Shown in pieces: positions 25,967 through 34,432 of a DNA stretch of 64,000 nt. This DNA is from JAGVSV01 sp050952845 (GTDB lineage: Bacteria > Bacillota > Clostridia > Christensenellales > Aristaeellaceae). Under the pieces are notes generated by a model. The model was not told the origin of the DNA. It made no database searches and saw only the letters and a program-made list of their open reading frames with translations. Made by a program: the position numbers and the translations under genes. The stretch is taken from the NCBI GenBank assembly GCA_050952845.1, contig JBMNLP010000001.1:1860001-1924000 (forward strand). Direction: 5' to 3'. Positions within the stretch are counted from its first letter, which is position 1, and every line of letters starts with the position of its first letter.

Positions 25967-26677
25967 ATGCTGCTTACGCTTGCTATGTCTGCCGATACTG
26001 CCAGAACCACCAAGTCCGACCTGATTGTCAGCGATTGGTGGGCACAGCAGTTTGTCAATTTTACACCGCAGAACATCGCGCTGGTGCTGATGTTTTCGCT
26101 GATCGCCGGCGTCATCATATCATTGGTATATAAGCGCACTTACCGTGGGGTGCTGTACAACCCGTCCTTCAGCACGACATTGATTCTGCTGACACTGGTA
26201 ACAGCGCCCGTTGTCATGACCATCGGCTCCAACGTAGCGTTGTCCATGGGCATGGTGGGCGCGCTGTCCATCGTCCGTTTCCGCACCGCCGTTAAGAACC
26301 CCATCGACACCGCCTACATGTTCTGGGCGATCACCATGGGCATCCTGATCGGCTCCGGCTCGTACATCATCTCGCTGGTGGTGGTAGCCGGCATATCGGT
26401 GATCATGCTGGCGCTGTCGTTTGTACGGCTGCGCTCAAGCGAAAACTACCTGCTGGTACTGCACTACGACCCTGTCGCCGAACAGGAAATCGATGCCGAG
26501 CTGCACAGAAGCGTGCGCACATACCGTGTCCGCTCCAAAACCGTCACGCGGGCTGGCGCCGAGATGACCGTCGACCTGCGCCTATACCATCGCACCGACA
26601 TCGTCGGGCACATGTTAGACATTGCCGGCGTTCATGACGCGACGCTGGTATCCTGCCAGAACGAAGCCTCAGTATAA
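25967..26677 (+). CDS. DUF4956 domain membrane protein
   Basis: 236 residues. Three to four hydrophobic segments (about 37-58, 71-95 and 115-150) include the conserved block SMGMVGALSIVRFRTAVKNPIDTAYMFWAI, the family hallmark. A soluble ferredoxin-like C-terminal part of about 75 residues follows. The function of DUF4956 proteins is unknown, but they lie beside VTC-domain (polyphosphate polymerase-like) genes in many bacteria, as here, 21 bases upstream. A membrane component of a polymer-synthesis or export pair is likely. ATG 25967 has GAGGAA upstream. Confidence 0.88.
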   Translation: MLLTLAMSADTARTTKSDLIVSDWWAQQFVNFTPQNIALVLMFSLIAGVIISLVYKRTYRGVLYNPSFSTTLILLTLVTAPVVMTIGSNVALSMGMVGALSIVRFRTAVKNPIDTAYMFWAITMGILIGSGSYIISLVVVAGISVIMLALSFVRLRSSENYLLVLHYDPVAEQEIDAELHRSVRTYRVRSKTVTRAGAEMTVDLRLYHRTDIVGHMLDIAGVHDATLVSCQNEASV

Positions 26678-26698
26678 CCTGCCACAAAGGAGCTGCCC

Positions 26699-27400
26699 GT
26701 GCCCATCCAGGTTCGCCACGAACTGAAATACTACATCAGCCAGAGCCAGTACCAGGTGCTGTCCCGGGTAATCGGTAGCGTGCTGCATCCCGATCCCAAC
26801 GCCGACGAAAACAACGAATACCACATCCGCTCGCTGTATTTTGACACGGTATTTGACGATGCGCTGCACGACAAAGTGGACGGCAACAACAAGCGCAGCA
26901 AATACCGCATCCGCATCTATGATTTCTCTGACAAAAAAATCAACTTCGAATGCAAAAGCAAGTATGAAAGCTATATCGCCAAGCGCTCGGTGCGCATATC
27001 CCGCGACCTGTGCGAGCAGCTGATCACCTCCGACCCCTCGGGGCTTGAAAACACGTCGTCGGGGCTGTTGCGCGACATATACCGGGAAATGCGCCTGAAT
27101 CTGCTGCGCCCGGTGGTCATTGTCGATTATGTCAGAGAAGCTTATACGCATCCGGCAGAAAACATCCGCATCACCTTTGACAAGCAGCTGCGCTCCGGCA
27201 TGGCCAGAACCGATATGTTCAACCCGCAGCTGCCTACCTTTCCGCCGATCCCGGCCAATCAGATCATCTTAGAGGTAAAGTTCGATAAGGTACTGCCTGC
27301 GTACATCTCCGCCCTGCTGTCATCGGCAGCCGGTTGGGCTTCCCGCAGCGCCATCTCCAAATACTGTCTCTGCCGCGGCTACGAAGGAAAAGAATATTAA
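26699..27400 (+). CDS. VTC-domain protein (polyphosphate polymerase-like)
   Basis: 233 residues matching the VTC catalytic domain, a CYTH-like tunnel fold that in yeast Vtc4 polymerises phosphate from ATP. The start RHELKYYISQSQYQ, the NEYHIRSLYFDT strand, KYRIRIYDF, the basic strand ECKSKYES and the later ILEVKFDKVLP (metal-binding Glu) match the family. Basic residues lining the tunnel (R-x-E-x-K, K-R-S-K-Y-R-I-R) are present. The GTG start has AAAGGAG before it. It pairs with the DUF4956 gene. Whether the product is polyphosphate or another polymer is not shown. Confidence 0.88.
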   Translation: MPIQVRHELKYYISQSQYQVLSRVIGSVLHPDPNADENNEYHIRSLYFDTVFDDALHDKVDGNNKRSKYRIRIYDFSDKKINFECKSKYESYIAKRSVRISRDLCEQLITSDPSGLENTSSGLLRDIYREMRLNLLRPVVIVDYVREAYTHPAENIRITFDKQLRSGMARTDMFNPQLPTFPPIPANQIILEVKFDKVLPAYISALLSSAAGWASRSAISKYCLCRGYEGKEY

Positions 27401-27439
27401 CGGCTGATTGCCATTTTTGGAAGGACGCAATAACTAAGC

Positions 27440-28783
27440 TTGCAGAAAAACGATGTTATCCGCGTTGACGTAGACGGATTCGGCGCCGATGCCGAGGGGG
27501 TGTGCCGGCACGGCGGCCGGGTTGTGTTCGTACCGGGTGCGCTGCCCGGCGAAACGATTGACGCCCTGATCGTCAAGGTCATGAAGGGGTATGCCTACGG
27601 CAGGCTGTTAGCCGTTCATGAGGAAAGCCGGGACCGAACCGCGCCCCCCTGCCCCTACTATCCCAGATGCGGCGGCTGCTCCTGCCAGCACATGACCTAT
27701 GAAGCTTCGCTGGCATTCAAGCGCAGGCAAACAGCGGACTGCCTGGAGAGAATCGGGGGCATCAGGATAGATGTGCCGGCAGTAGCCGGCATGGACCATC
27801 CCTGGCGGTACAGGAATAAAACCGTTATGCCCCTGGCCAGCGTAAACGGCAGTGCTGCTGCAGGGTTCTATATGAAGCGCAGCCATCGGTTGGTGCCTGT
27901 GGATGACTGCCTGATATCAAAAGAAGCCAGCAGCGCGGCTGTCCAGGCTGTGCTGCGCTGGATGGACGCCGAACAGGTAACGCCCTATGATGAAACAAGC
28001 CATACCGGCACCGTGCGCCATGTCATGACCCGGGTCAACCACCGGGATGAAGTGATGGCGCTGCTCACCGTCAATACAGCCGGCGTGCCTGCACCCTGCA
28101 GCCTGATCAGCAGCCTGAGAGAAGCCGTCCCCGGGCTTGTGTCGATATGCGCCGCGGTGAACAGACAGCGCAACAACGTCATCCTGCCTAATCGCTATGA
28201 CACGCTATGGGGCGCACCCCGGCTGGAGGATACGCTGTGCGAGCTGCGATACCTGTTATCACCCTTGTCCTTTTTCCAGATAAACAGAGAGATGGCGCAA
28301 GTGTTGTACAGCCACATTCTGGACCTGGCAGCACCAGGCCCGAACGACCGGGTGTTTGACCTGTACAGCGGCGCCGGCACCATATCACTGCTGTTGGCAC
28401 AGCGCTCGGCGTACGTATACGGAGTAGAATCTTCCCCGCAGGCAACAGAGGACGCGCGGCATAACGCCCAGCTCAACGGCCTTGACAACGCCGCCTTCAT
28501 CGCTGACACCACGGAAAACGCGCTGCCCCGCCTGATCCGCGAAGGGGTGAAGCCCGACATCATCGTGCTGGATCCACCCCGAAAAGGCGCCGGCGTCACC
28601 GTGATCGACGCCATCGCCGCAGCGCTGCCGGGGCGCGTGGTCTACGTCAGCTGTAACCCGGCCACGCAAGCCCGGGATGCGGCAAGGCTTGTCAGCCACG
28701 GCTACCGGGTGACCGCCTGCCAGGGCACGGACATGTTTTGCCAAACAGCTGATATCGAGAACGTCCTGCTGTTCGAGCGCTGA
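27440..28783 (+). CDS. rlmD: 23S rRNA (uracil-5-)-methyltransferase, RlmD/TrmA family
   Basis: 447 residues. An N-terminal TRAM RNA-binding domain (about 1-55) is followed by the iron-sulfur cysteines C71, C77 and C80 (CPYYPRCGGC) and probably the later Cys in VPVDDCLI. The SAM-binding motif is VFDLYSGAGTISLLL. The catalytic Cys lies in VSCNPATQARD near residue 410. Such enzymes make 5-methyluridine in 23S rRNA (U1939 or U747) or tRNA, and paralogues are hard to tell apart. The TTG start is the first in frame; its ribosome site (GGAAGGA) is unusually distant. Separate from the VTC gene by 39 bases. Confidence 0.88.
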   Translation: MQKNDVIRVDVDGFGADAEGVCRHGGRVVFVPGALPGETIDALIVKVMKGYAYGRLLAVHEESRDRTAPPCPYYPRCGGCSCQHMTYEASLAFKRRQTADCLERIGGIRIDVPAVAGMDHPWRYRNKTVMPLASVNGSAAAGFYMKRSHRLVPVDDCLISKEASSAAVQAVLRWMDAEQVTPYDETSHTGTVRHVMTRVNHRDEVMALLTVNTAGVPAPCSLISSLREAVPGLVSICAAVNRQRNNVILPNRYDTLWGAPRLEDTLCELRYLLSPLSFFQINREMAQVLYSHILDLAAPGPNDRVFDLYSGAGTISLLLAQRSAYVYGVESSPQATEDARHNAQLNGLDNAAFIADTTENALPRLIREGVKPDIIVLDPPRKGAGVTVIDAIAAALPGRVVYVSCNPATQARDAARLVSHGYRVTACQGTDMFCQTADIENVLLFER

Positions 28784-28806
28784 CAGCGCAGCAGCTTGCT
28801 GCAAGA

Positions 28807-29721
28807 TCAAATATAGATTTTGTTCAGGTCATGGATGTTGGTCTGCGTGATATCGACGCCCACCAGCCCCACCAGCAAATAGGTGTCGTTCAGCGTATCA
28901 TACTGGATATCCGGGAGCACATGGAAGTTGGTAATCTCCCCGGTGGAAGCTACATGCATACGCGGACCTGTACAGGGGTGCAGGTCCTCCCCAATGCGGA
29001 TATGCTGCTCGTCGACAAAGCTGACCGGCACATCGCGCCGGATGGCGTCCGCAACAAAAGCCTCCAATTCCTTCGTGTCGATGTCCGGCTTTTCCCTGAA
29101 GCGCAACAGGAAGCCATGCCGCACGTCGCCGTGCGTATAGTCGCGGATGTCCTTGCTGCGCAGGTATCGCTCGGTGATGTCCTCGGCTGTGTGCGTCATT
29201 CGCCTGAACCGGTTGGATGCAAATACAATCTTGGCAATTTCATCCGGTTCCGGCCCGAAAAAAGTAGGCCTGCATACGATCAGCTGCTCGCCGACACCCA
29301 CCAACAGCGCAGCGTTGATGCCGAGGTTGGGGTATATTAAATCAAAATGCTCCACAATGACGCGCTTGCCCTTGTCCAACGCCGTGCGGATGGCTGCCGA
29401 CAGCACATGAATCTGTGTAAATGCCATCTCAAAGCGCACGTCTAAGTGGTAGGTGTGCGCCTGATAAAAGCCTTCGTCGTGGATGTCCAGCAGCGGCAGC
29501 GGGCGCACGTTGACGCCGTCATCATCGTTGGTCAGCTCCAGCCCTGGAAACATGCCCTTGATCAGCAGGCTTTTCCCCGACCCTGCCTCACCGATGATGC
29601 CGATGAGCTTATCAAACGCGGTCAGGTGGTTTTGTGCGATCTGCATGCCCATCTGCAGCATCCTGACATATCCCCTGGGCGCAAAATAGACGCTGTACAA
29701 TGGGTTCAAGCCAATTTGCAT
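28807..29721 (-). CDS. Alanyl-tRNA-synthetase-related P-loop protein of glutamate mutase operons
   Basis: 304 residues. A clear nucleotide-binding loop GEAGSGKS (44-51) opens a kinase-like N-terminal half (IGIIGEAGSGKSLLIKGMF, VIVEHFDLIYPN). The C-terminal half has the second additional domain of alanyl-tRNA synthetases, with HGDVRHGFLLRF and the VSFVDEQHIRIGEDLHPCTGPRMHV segment, resembling the editing-domain region. Proteins annotated as 'alanine-tRNA synthetase second additional domain' recur in methylaspartate-pathway clusters. No synthetase catalytic core is present. It is last in the glm operon, 85 bases after mal. Its biochemical role is unknown. Confidence 0.8.
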   Translation of the reverse strand: MQIGLNPLYSVYFAPRGYVRMLQMGMQIAQNHLTAFDKLIGIIGEAGSGKSLLIKGMFPGLELTNDDDGVNVRPLPLLDIHDEGFYQAHTYHLDVRFEMAFTQIHVLSAAIRTALDKGKRVIVEHFDLIYPNLGINAALLVGVGEQLIVCRPTFFGPEPDEIAKIVFASNRFRRMTHTAEDITERYLRSKDIRDYTHGDVRHGFLLRFREKPDIDTKELEAFVADAIRRDVPVSFVDEQHIRIGEDLHPCTGPRMHVASTGEITNFHVLPDIQYDTLNDTYLLVGLVGVDITQTNIHDLNKIYI

Positions 29722-29806
29722 CTTAAGCCGCCTTTTCTCCCCGTTTAGCCGGGGCTAAAATACCTGCTGGAAGCATGGCTCCGGCCGGCATTCTATATAT
29801 ATTCTG

Positions 29807-31057
29807 TTATGCCACGCCGATGCCGGCGCGCCGAAGCGCTAAAATGCGCTGCATTTCATTGTATACGATCATATACCCTTCATCGACGCCCATGCCCGGC
29901 TTGGCCAGGATCTGGTCGGGGCTGGTTGCCATGGCACAGTTGACGCATACCTGAGCCGACCGGTCCGTTTCGTTGCAAGTGCCGCCCTGGTAGGCACCAA
30001 TGCCCGCCTTCCGGCAGTACAGCACGGCTTCCACTGTGTTGTGGATGCTGCCCAAATCCGGCGTTTTGATCTGGATCATATGCCCGGCTTTGTTATCGGC
30101 AAAGTACTTGACATCATCCAGTGTATTGCACCACTCGTCGGCGACAAGCTCCACCGGGATATGCAGCCGGTCCACCTCCTTGCGCAAGCTTTTCAGGTCG
30201 CGCATGGTTGCCTCCCGGCTGTCGGAATCCATGGGGCCTTCGATGCGCAATTGGAAGGGCGCCGCCGCCTCAGCCAGCGTCTTCAGGTAAGCCGCCATGG
30301 CGCTGTAATCGCTGTTGCCGAACACCTGGCCGATGGTGCCGTACACATCGATGTGGAAGATGGGCGCATACCCCTCATAGGGCATATGGTCCAGCACCCG
30401 CTGGCGCAGCCACTGCACGTATGCCCGCAGCTTTTCGCCGTCTTTACCGATTTTCTCCACGCTGTTGAACAATCCGTGGGGCAGCACATCGGCTCCCTTC
30501 ATGATCATCTTATCGGCGTTGTCCATGCGCTCGTCGCCGGACTGGGTGAATATGTGCAGCGGCTCCGTGCGCACGGTGACGCCGTATTCCCGGGCGATGA
30601 CATCGGCCATGTTCAGTCCCTGTGCCTTGGCCACCGTGTCCAGGATCGCCTGGGATACGCCATAGCGAATGGCGGTGTGCAGTCTGACGCCGTCTACCTG
30701 CATGGTGTCGATTTCTGCTGCCAGCCGGCGGAAGCTGTCGGCCTTTTGCCCCACCAGGTGGTTTGCTACCTCCCCTTCGATCAATGGAATAAAGGTGTCG
30801 GCCAGAAACAGGGGATCGCGCCCGCCTGCACCCGAATACTGCACCGCGGCGCAATCGCCATGCCCAATCATGCCGTTGTCCAGCACGATCTGCACCGATA
30901 TGGACTCGCCCGCCTGGCGGATTTTGCTGAACCCCTTAGTCATCGGCTCCCCGATGTAGAGCGTGCCGTCGGTTTGCGCGCCGGCCTTGATCGCCTTCTG
31001 GTCATCAAAATAGAACCCTGTCAGCCCCTTCGAACAAATCACCTTTGTTATCTTCAT
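29807..31057 (-). CDS. mal: Methylaspartate ammonia-lyase
   Basis: A 416-residue enolase-superfamily enzyme, length as in Clostridium tetanomorphum (413). It deaminates 3-methylaspartate to mesaconate, the second step of glutamate fermentation. Visible are the N-terminal MKITKVICSKGLTGFYFDDQ, GDCAAVQYSGAGGRDPLF, HIDVYGTIGQVF (metal-binding Asp), RIEGPMD, VADEWCNTLDD and the catalytic-Lys strand MIQIKTPDLGS, with GTCNETDRSAQV near the C-terminus. It sits 15 bases behind glmE, so the mutase product is passed straight to this enzyme. Confidence 0.97.
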   Translation of the reverse strand: MKITKVICSKGLTGFYFDDQKAIKAGAQTDGTLYIGEPMTKGFSKIRQAGESISVQIVLDNGMIGHGDCAAVQYSGAGGRDPLFLADTFIPLIEGEVANHLVGQKADSFRRLAAEIDTMQVDGVRLHTAIRYGVSQAILDTVAKAQGLNMADVIAREYGVTVRTEPLHIFTQSGDERMDNADKMIMKGADVLPHGLFNSVEKIGKDGEKLRAYVQWLRQRVLDHMPYEGYAPIFHIDVYGTIGQVFGNSDYSAMAAYLKTLAEAAAPFQLRIEGPMDSDSREATMRDLKSLRKEVDRLHIPVELVADEWCNTLDDVKYFADNKAGHMIQIKTPDLGSIHNTVEAVLYCRKAGIGAYQGGTCNETDRSAQVCVNCAMATSPDQILAKPGMGVDEGYMIVYNEMQRILALRRAGIGVA

Positions 31058-31072
31058 TGGTAAAAGCCTCCT

Positions 31073-32527
31073 CTATTGTTTGGGCCTGCCCACAAGCCGG
31101 CCCTTGCTGATGGCGTATATGTCGTCGATGACCATCTGGAACGATACATCCCGCTGTTCGTGACGCCCGCGGGCAGCGATCTTCTCCTGGTGGAAACGCT
31201 TCAATGCATCCGTCAGCGGCAGCCTGCCCACATCCAGCAGCCGCACAGCGCCCTCGTTGTCGCGCGCGGGCAGGATTTTGCCGGCATTAAACCTGCTGGG
31301 CGCAAAGGGTACGTCGATGACGCCCGCCTCAAAGGCGCGTACGGTACCCACAGCCAGGTCGCCGTCGCCCAGTTCCAGCGTTTTATCGACCAGGCAACGC
31401 GTTTCCTCGCAGATGATGTCCACCTCTTCATCCAGCGCCGCGACATTCACCAGCTGCTGGTCCGCCAACATGGAGATGACCTGTTTGGTGGCGCGCAGCC
31501 CGGCTGCGTTGGCCTCTTTGGTGGGCACGCCCACCGCCTCGTGGGGAGATTTGACAATGACCTTGGTGGCTTTCGACATAGCCGCCACCGCGCTTCCCCA
31601 GCAAATCACACCGAACGCCTTGGCTTCGTCCTCCGGAAAGCCGCCCATCCACTGGTGCAGCACCGTGCTGACCTCGCACCCCTCATACCCAAAGCGCTTC
31701 AAGTACTCCTGCGTCTGCTTCTCCAGCGCCCTAATGGCAGCGACATCCTGCACGAGGTTGCCTAACTGGCCATAGCCCACGGTGATGTTCCGCACGCCCT
31801 GCTCGGCCGCTAACAGCGCCTCGATGATGGCGACAGCGTTGGAGATACACGGCGGCACCAGCGTGCCCGTCAGCGGACCGAAGGGCTCGCGGTTGATGGA
31901 TACGCCCCTGTCCTCATAGTAGCCGGTCAGCCGGTCGCAATACTGCCAAGTTTTGATCGTGTGCTCAATGGAGACATTCTTGGCGTAGGGGATATTGTAG
32001 GAGATGCCGCCACCTTCAAAGCTGGTAAATCCGCCCGCCAGCGACACCTCGCACAGCAGCCTGGCATCGGGGGTGCCATGGCGTATCTGCACGGGCGCTG
32101 TTACTGCGGAGGTGACCTCACGGCATCCCGCCACCCCGTGGTTGACAGCCGGAAAGCCGTTCAGCATGGCCTTGCCGCTGGCTTGCGATTCCTTGATGCC
32201 ATGCTCGGCGTCCTGGTACCTGTTCTGCCTGGTGTAGCTGTCGATCGTAGTCGGCAGCAGGTCGGCGCCGCCCTCTGTTTCCAAATGCTCCAGCAGCGCG
32301 ATGTGCTCGGGGATCAGCGGCACGCCGGCGCGCGGTTGAATCAGCGTCACTTTCTGCTTCACTGCATTGCCGAGCTTTGTAACAAACCGCTTCTTCTCCG
32401 GGATGCTCTTCTGGTAGGCAATCGCTTCCTCTAAGTCGACCCCTGCGCCGGTAGGCCAGCTTGCCAGCACCTCTTTTCTCAGGCTGAGGAATTCGTCCTC
32501 GCTCCACTTTTTATTGGCAAGTTCCAT
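31073..32527 (-). CDS. glmE: Methylaspartate (glutamate) mutase subunit E
   Basis: The 484-residue catalytic TIM-barrel subunit of adenosylcobalamin-dependent glutamate mutase, which rearranges L-glutamate to threo-3-methylaspartate together with subunit S. The family start MELxNKKWsEDEFlxLR is followed by WPTGAGVDLEEAI, RAGVPLIPEHIALLE, QIRHGTPDARLLCEV, the glutamate-binding EGGGISYNIPYAK, and HQWMGGFPEDEAKAFG. ATG 32527 is chosen by homology; ATG 32530 is equally served by AAAGGA. It overlaps the end of glmL by 17 bases, pointing to coupled translation. Confidence 0.97.
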   Translation of the reverse strand: MELANKKWSEDEFLSLRKEVLASWPTGAGVDLEEAIAYQKSIPEKKRFVTKLGNAVKQKVTLIQPRAGVPLIPEHIALLEHLETEGGADLLPTTIDSYTRQNRYQDAEHGIKESQASGKAMLNGFPAVNHGVAGCREVTSAVTAPVQIRHGTPDARLLCEVSLAGGFTSFEGGGISYNIPYAKNVSIEHTIKTWQYCDRLTGYYEDRGVSINREPFGPLTGTLVPPCISNAVAIIEALLAAEQGVRNITVGYGQLGNLVQDVAAIRALEKQTQEYLKRFGYEGCEVSTVLHQWMGGFPEDEAKAFGVICWGSAVAAMSKATKVIVKSPHEAVGVPTKEANAAGLRATKQVISMLADQQLVNVAALDEEVDIICEETRCLVDKTLELGDGDLAVGTVRAFEAGVIDVPFAPSRFNAGKILPARDNEGAVRLLDVGRLPLTDALKRFHQEKIAARGRHEQRDVSFQMVIDDIYAISKGRLVGRPKQ

Positions 32528-33911
32528 CATCGTCATCCTTTCCAAACGTTTGATTTAATATACGAAAGGCCGCCTCTTTGTCATAGCCGGCCAACAAGCC
32601 CATTGATGCCAAAATATACTGCGTGTCCTTTTTGATGGTTGGGTTCCTTGGAATCAGCTTCCAGGGATCGTTGATATCAATCGCAGCGCGGACAACCTCC
32701 TCGCTGCGGTTTCCGTGGATCAGCGCGCCGCCGGTCAGAATCATCAGGTTGATGCCGGTCAGGTCCTTCCCCGTCTGTTGATATACCGCTCCCATAGGCG
32801 TGTAGACCTCACGCAGCGTGCCAGCATGGCGAACCATGCCGGTTCTAACAGCAAGTGCTGCCAGGGCAAAGTCCATCGCGTGCTCCCGGTCGGTTTCGGG
32901 CAATAGCGACGGATCGTCTTCCAGACAGCGCAACAGCGCCTCGGCTTCATCGGAAGTCAAGCCACTGAGCTCCTCCAGCGCGTCCATACCAGCTGCCGCT
33001 ACGATGCCGCGGGCGCCATAACGCATGCCGATATCGCCTTCTACTGTGCGCTTGATATAGGGCTCCCTGAGTCCCGACAGCAGCGTAGCCTGCAAAACCG
33101 GTGTGCCCTTGGCGATGGAGTAGATGTCAGTGGTGGCGCCCCCGAGGTCAACAGCCATCAGTTCGCCCAAGCCAGGATATTGCTTCGTTCCTTCCGCCAG
33201 CAGCGTAAGCGCCGCAAGAACAGCTGCGGGGGTGGGCATCATGATGCCGTCCGTCAATTCCTGAACCTCGGATAAACCTTTGCTGAGGATGATCCGCTCT
33301 AAAAACACCTCGCGGATGATCTGCTGCGCCGGCTGCACGTTGAGCTCGTTCAGCGATGGCATCACGTTGTCAGCAAGGTACACAGGGTGCCCCGATTGAC
33401 GCAGGATGGCTGCACACGCAGCCTGCGCGTTCCGGTTGCCGGCGATGATGACAGGAAAGGCAGCGTCAATGCCGGCGATAACATTGGCGTTATATTCGAT
33501 GACCTCCCGGTTGCCTCCATCCGTGCCGCCGGTCAGCAGCAGGATGTCGGGATTACACCGGGCGATCTCCGCCGCATCTTCCTCAGTCAGCTCATAGGCA
33601 TAGGTTCCGATCACCTTGGCACCGGCGCCATAAGCCGCGAAACGGGCTGCCTTGGCCGTCAGCGACGGCACTAAGCCGCAGGCGATCATCGCCAGGCCGC
33701 CTGCCGCGCTGGAGCAGGCAAGCTTTGCCTCATACGAAAGCGATCCCGTCTGCGCGTGCAGCTTGTGCAGCGCCTTCTCCAGCCCTAAGGACACGTCAGT
33801 GGCAGCGGTGGTAAAATCCTCCGCGGTAGCCAGCACCACGCCTTCCCCCACGTCGATGGCCGCGGCTTTGGTGTAGGTTGACCCGAAATCAATCGTCAGG
33901 ACACAATGCAT
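32511..33911 (-). CDS. glmL: Methylaspartate mutase accessory protein GlmL (MutL)
   Basis: 466 residues of the actin/ASKHA ATPase superfamily, shown by TIDFGSTYTKAAAIDV (phosphate 1 loop), AVDLGGATTDIYSI (phosphate 2) and LILTGGALIHG (adenosine loop). GlmL lies between the mutase subunit genes and is thought to act as a reactivase that removes damaged cobalamin, by analogy to diol dehydratase reactivases. The start overlaps the glmS stop by one base (TGATG) and the end overlaps glmE. Highly conserved ordering S-L-E is kept. Confidence 0.95.
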   Translation of the reverse strand: MHCVLTIDFGSTYTKAAAIDVGEGVVLATAEDFTTAATDVSLGLEKALHKLHAQTGSLSYEAKLACSSAAGGLAMIACGLVPSLTAKAARFAAYGAGAKVIGTYAYELTEEDAAEIARCNPDILLLTGGTDGGNREVIEYNANVIAGIDAAFPVIIAGNRNAQAACAAILRQSGHPVYLADNVMPSLNELNVQPAQQIIREVFLERIILSKGLSEVQELTDGIMMPTPAAVLAALTLLAEGTKQYPGLGELMAVDLGGATTDIYSIAKGTPVLQATLLSGLREPYIKRTVEGDIGMRYGARGIVAAAGMDALEELSGLTSDEAEALLRCLEDDPSLLPETDREHAMDFALAALAVRTGMVRHAGTLREVYTPMGAVYQQTGKDLTGINLMILTGGALIHGNRSEEVVRAAIDINDPWKLIPRNPTIKKDTQYILASMGLLAGYDKEAAFRILNQTFGKDDDDGTCQ

Positions 33912-34330
33912 CAGCTTTCACCGAGCAAATCTTCCCGCAGTGCCTGAATGGTCACCTCAGGCGATGTGCCGGGGCCGAACACCCGGTTGAACCCCATGCG
34001 GTGAAAGCGCTTCTCCACCTCGGAGAACGGCTGCTTGCCCACCACAATGTTGCCGCCCACATAGAGCAAAATGCCCTTCAGCCCGGCTTCGTCGCATTTT
34101 TCCCTGAACCCTTGGCAGTCCAGCTCGCCATGCCCATACAGGGATGACACCAAAATGGCATCGGCAGCCGATTCAATGGCCGCCTCGATGTATTCTTCCT
34201 GCGACACCATCACGCCCAGGTTGATGACATTGAAACCGGCTTCCCTGAAGGCATGGTTCAATATCTGATTGCCAACAGCGTGCACATCAGCACCTATAAC
34301 TCCAATGACCAGTGTTTTGCCATTTCCCAT
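33911..34330 (-). CDS. glmS: Methylaspartate (glutamate) mutase subunit S, cobalamin-binding
   Basis: A 139-residue Rossmann-like B12-binding subunit. The cobalt-coordinating signature DVHAVG (residues 15-20, His17) is followed by SLYGHGELD and GGNIVVGKQ, which line the nucleotide tail of the cofactor. Length matches C. cochlearium and C. tetanomorphum (137). It is the first gene of the glutamate-fermentation operon. Its AGGAGG ribosome site lies inside one arm of a perfect 14-bp inverted repeat that encloses the operon promoter, so expression may be switched by inversion or by RNA folding. The symbol is unrelated to glucosamine-6-phosphate synthase. Confidence 0.97.
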   Translation of the reverse strand: MGNGKTLVIGVIGADVHAVGNQILNHAFREAGFNVINLGVMVSQEEYIEAAIESAADAILVSSLYGHGELDCQGFREKCDEAGLKGILLYVGGNIVVGKQPFSEVEKRFHRMGFNRVFGPGTSPEVTIQALREDLLGES

Positions 34331-34335
34331 ATGTA

Positions 34336-34404
34336 AATCCTCCTATGAGATTTGCTTCATGATACCCCTTGGGGCATCGCTTGTCAATTGCTCATAGGAG
34401 GATT
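34336..34404 (-). repeat. Perfect 14-bp inverted repeat flanking the glm operon promoter
   Basis: The arms AATCCTCCTATGAG (34336-34349) and CTCATAGGAGGATT (34391-34404) are exact reverse complements separated by 41 bases. The complementarity stops cleanly at 14 bp on both sides. The promoter at 34359-34387 lies wholly between the arms, and the left arm (proximal to glmS) contains the ribosome-binding site. Inside the spacer a 7-bp hairpin GATGCCC/GGGTATC with a CAAG loop is also possible. No further copy was noticed in this window. Confidence 0.97.
34359..34387 (-). promoter_or_regulatory. SigA-type promoter of the glm operon
   Basis: Minus strand TTGACA (34382-34387), exactly 17 bases, TATCAT (34359-34364). 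Predicted transcription start is near 34352, giving a leader of about 20 bases that begins just before the promoter-proximal repeat arm. Confidence 0.85.
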
Positions 34405-34432
34405 CGCCAAGATTCGTGTTTAAAGCATCAGG

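Noticed and set aside
28784..28806. Small hairpin between rlmD and the glm operon end
   Set aside because: The stem is short (GCAGCA/TGCTGC type) with no T-run, so it is not called as a terminator.
30041..31063. 340-codon plus-strand open frame
   Set aside because: Antisense to methylaspartate ammonia-lyase; its composition is that of a shadow frame.
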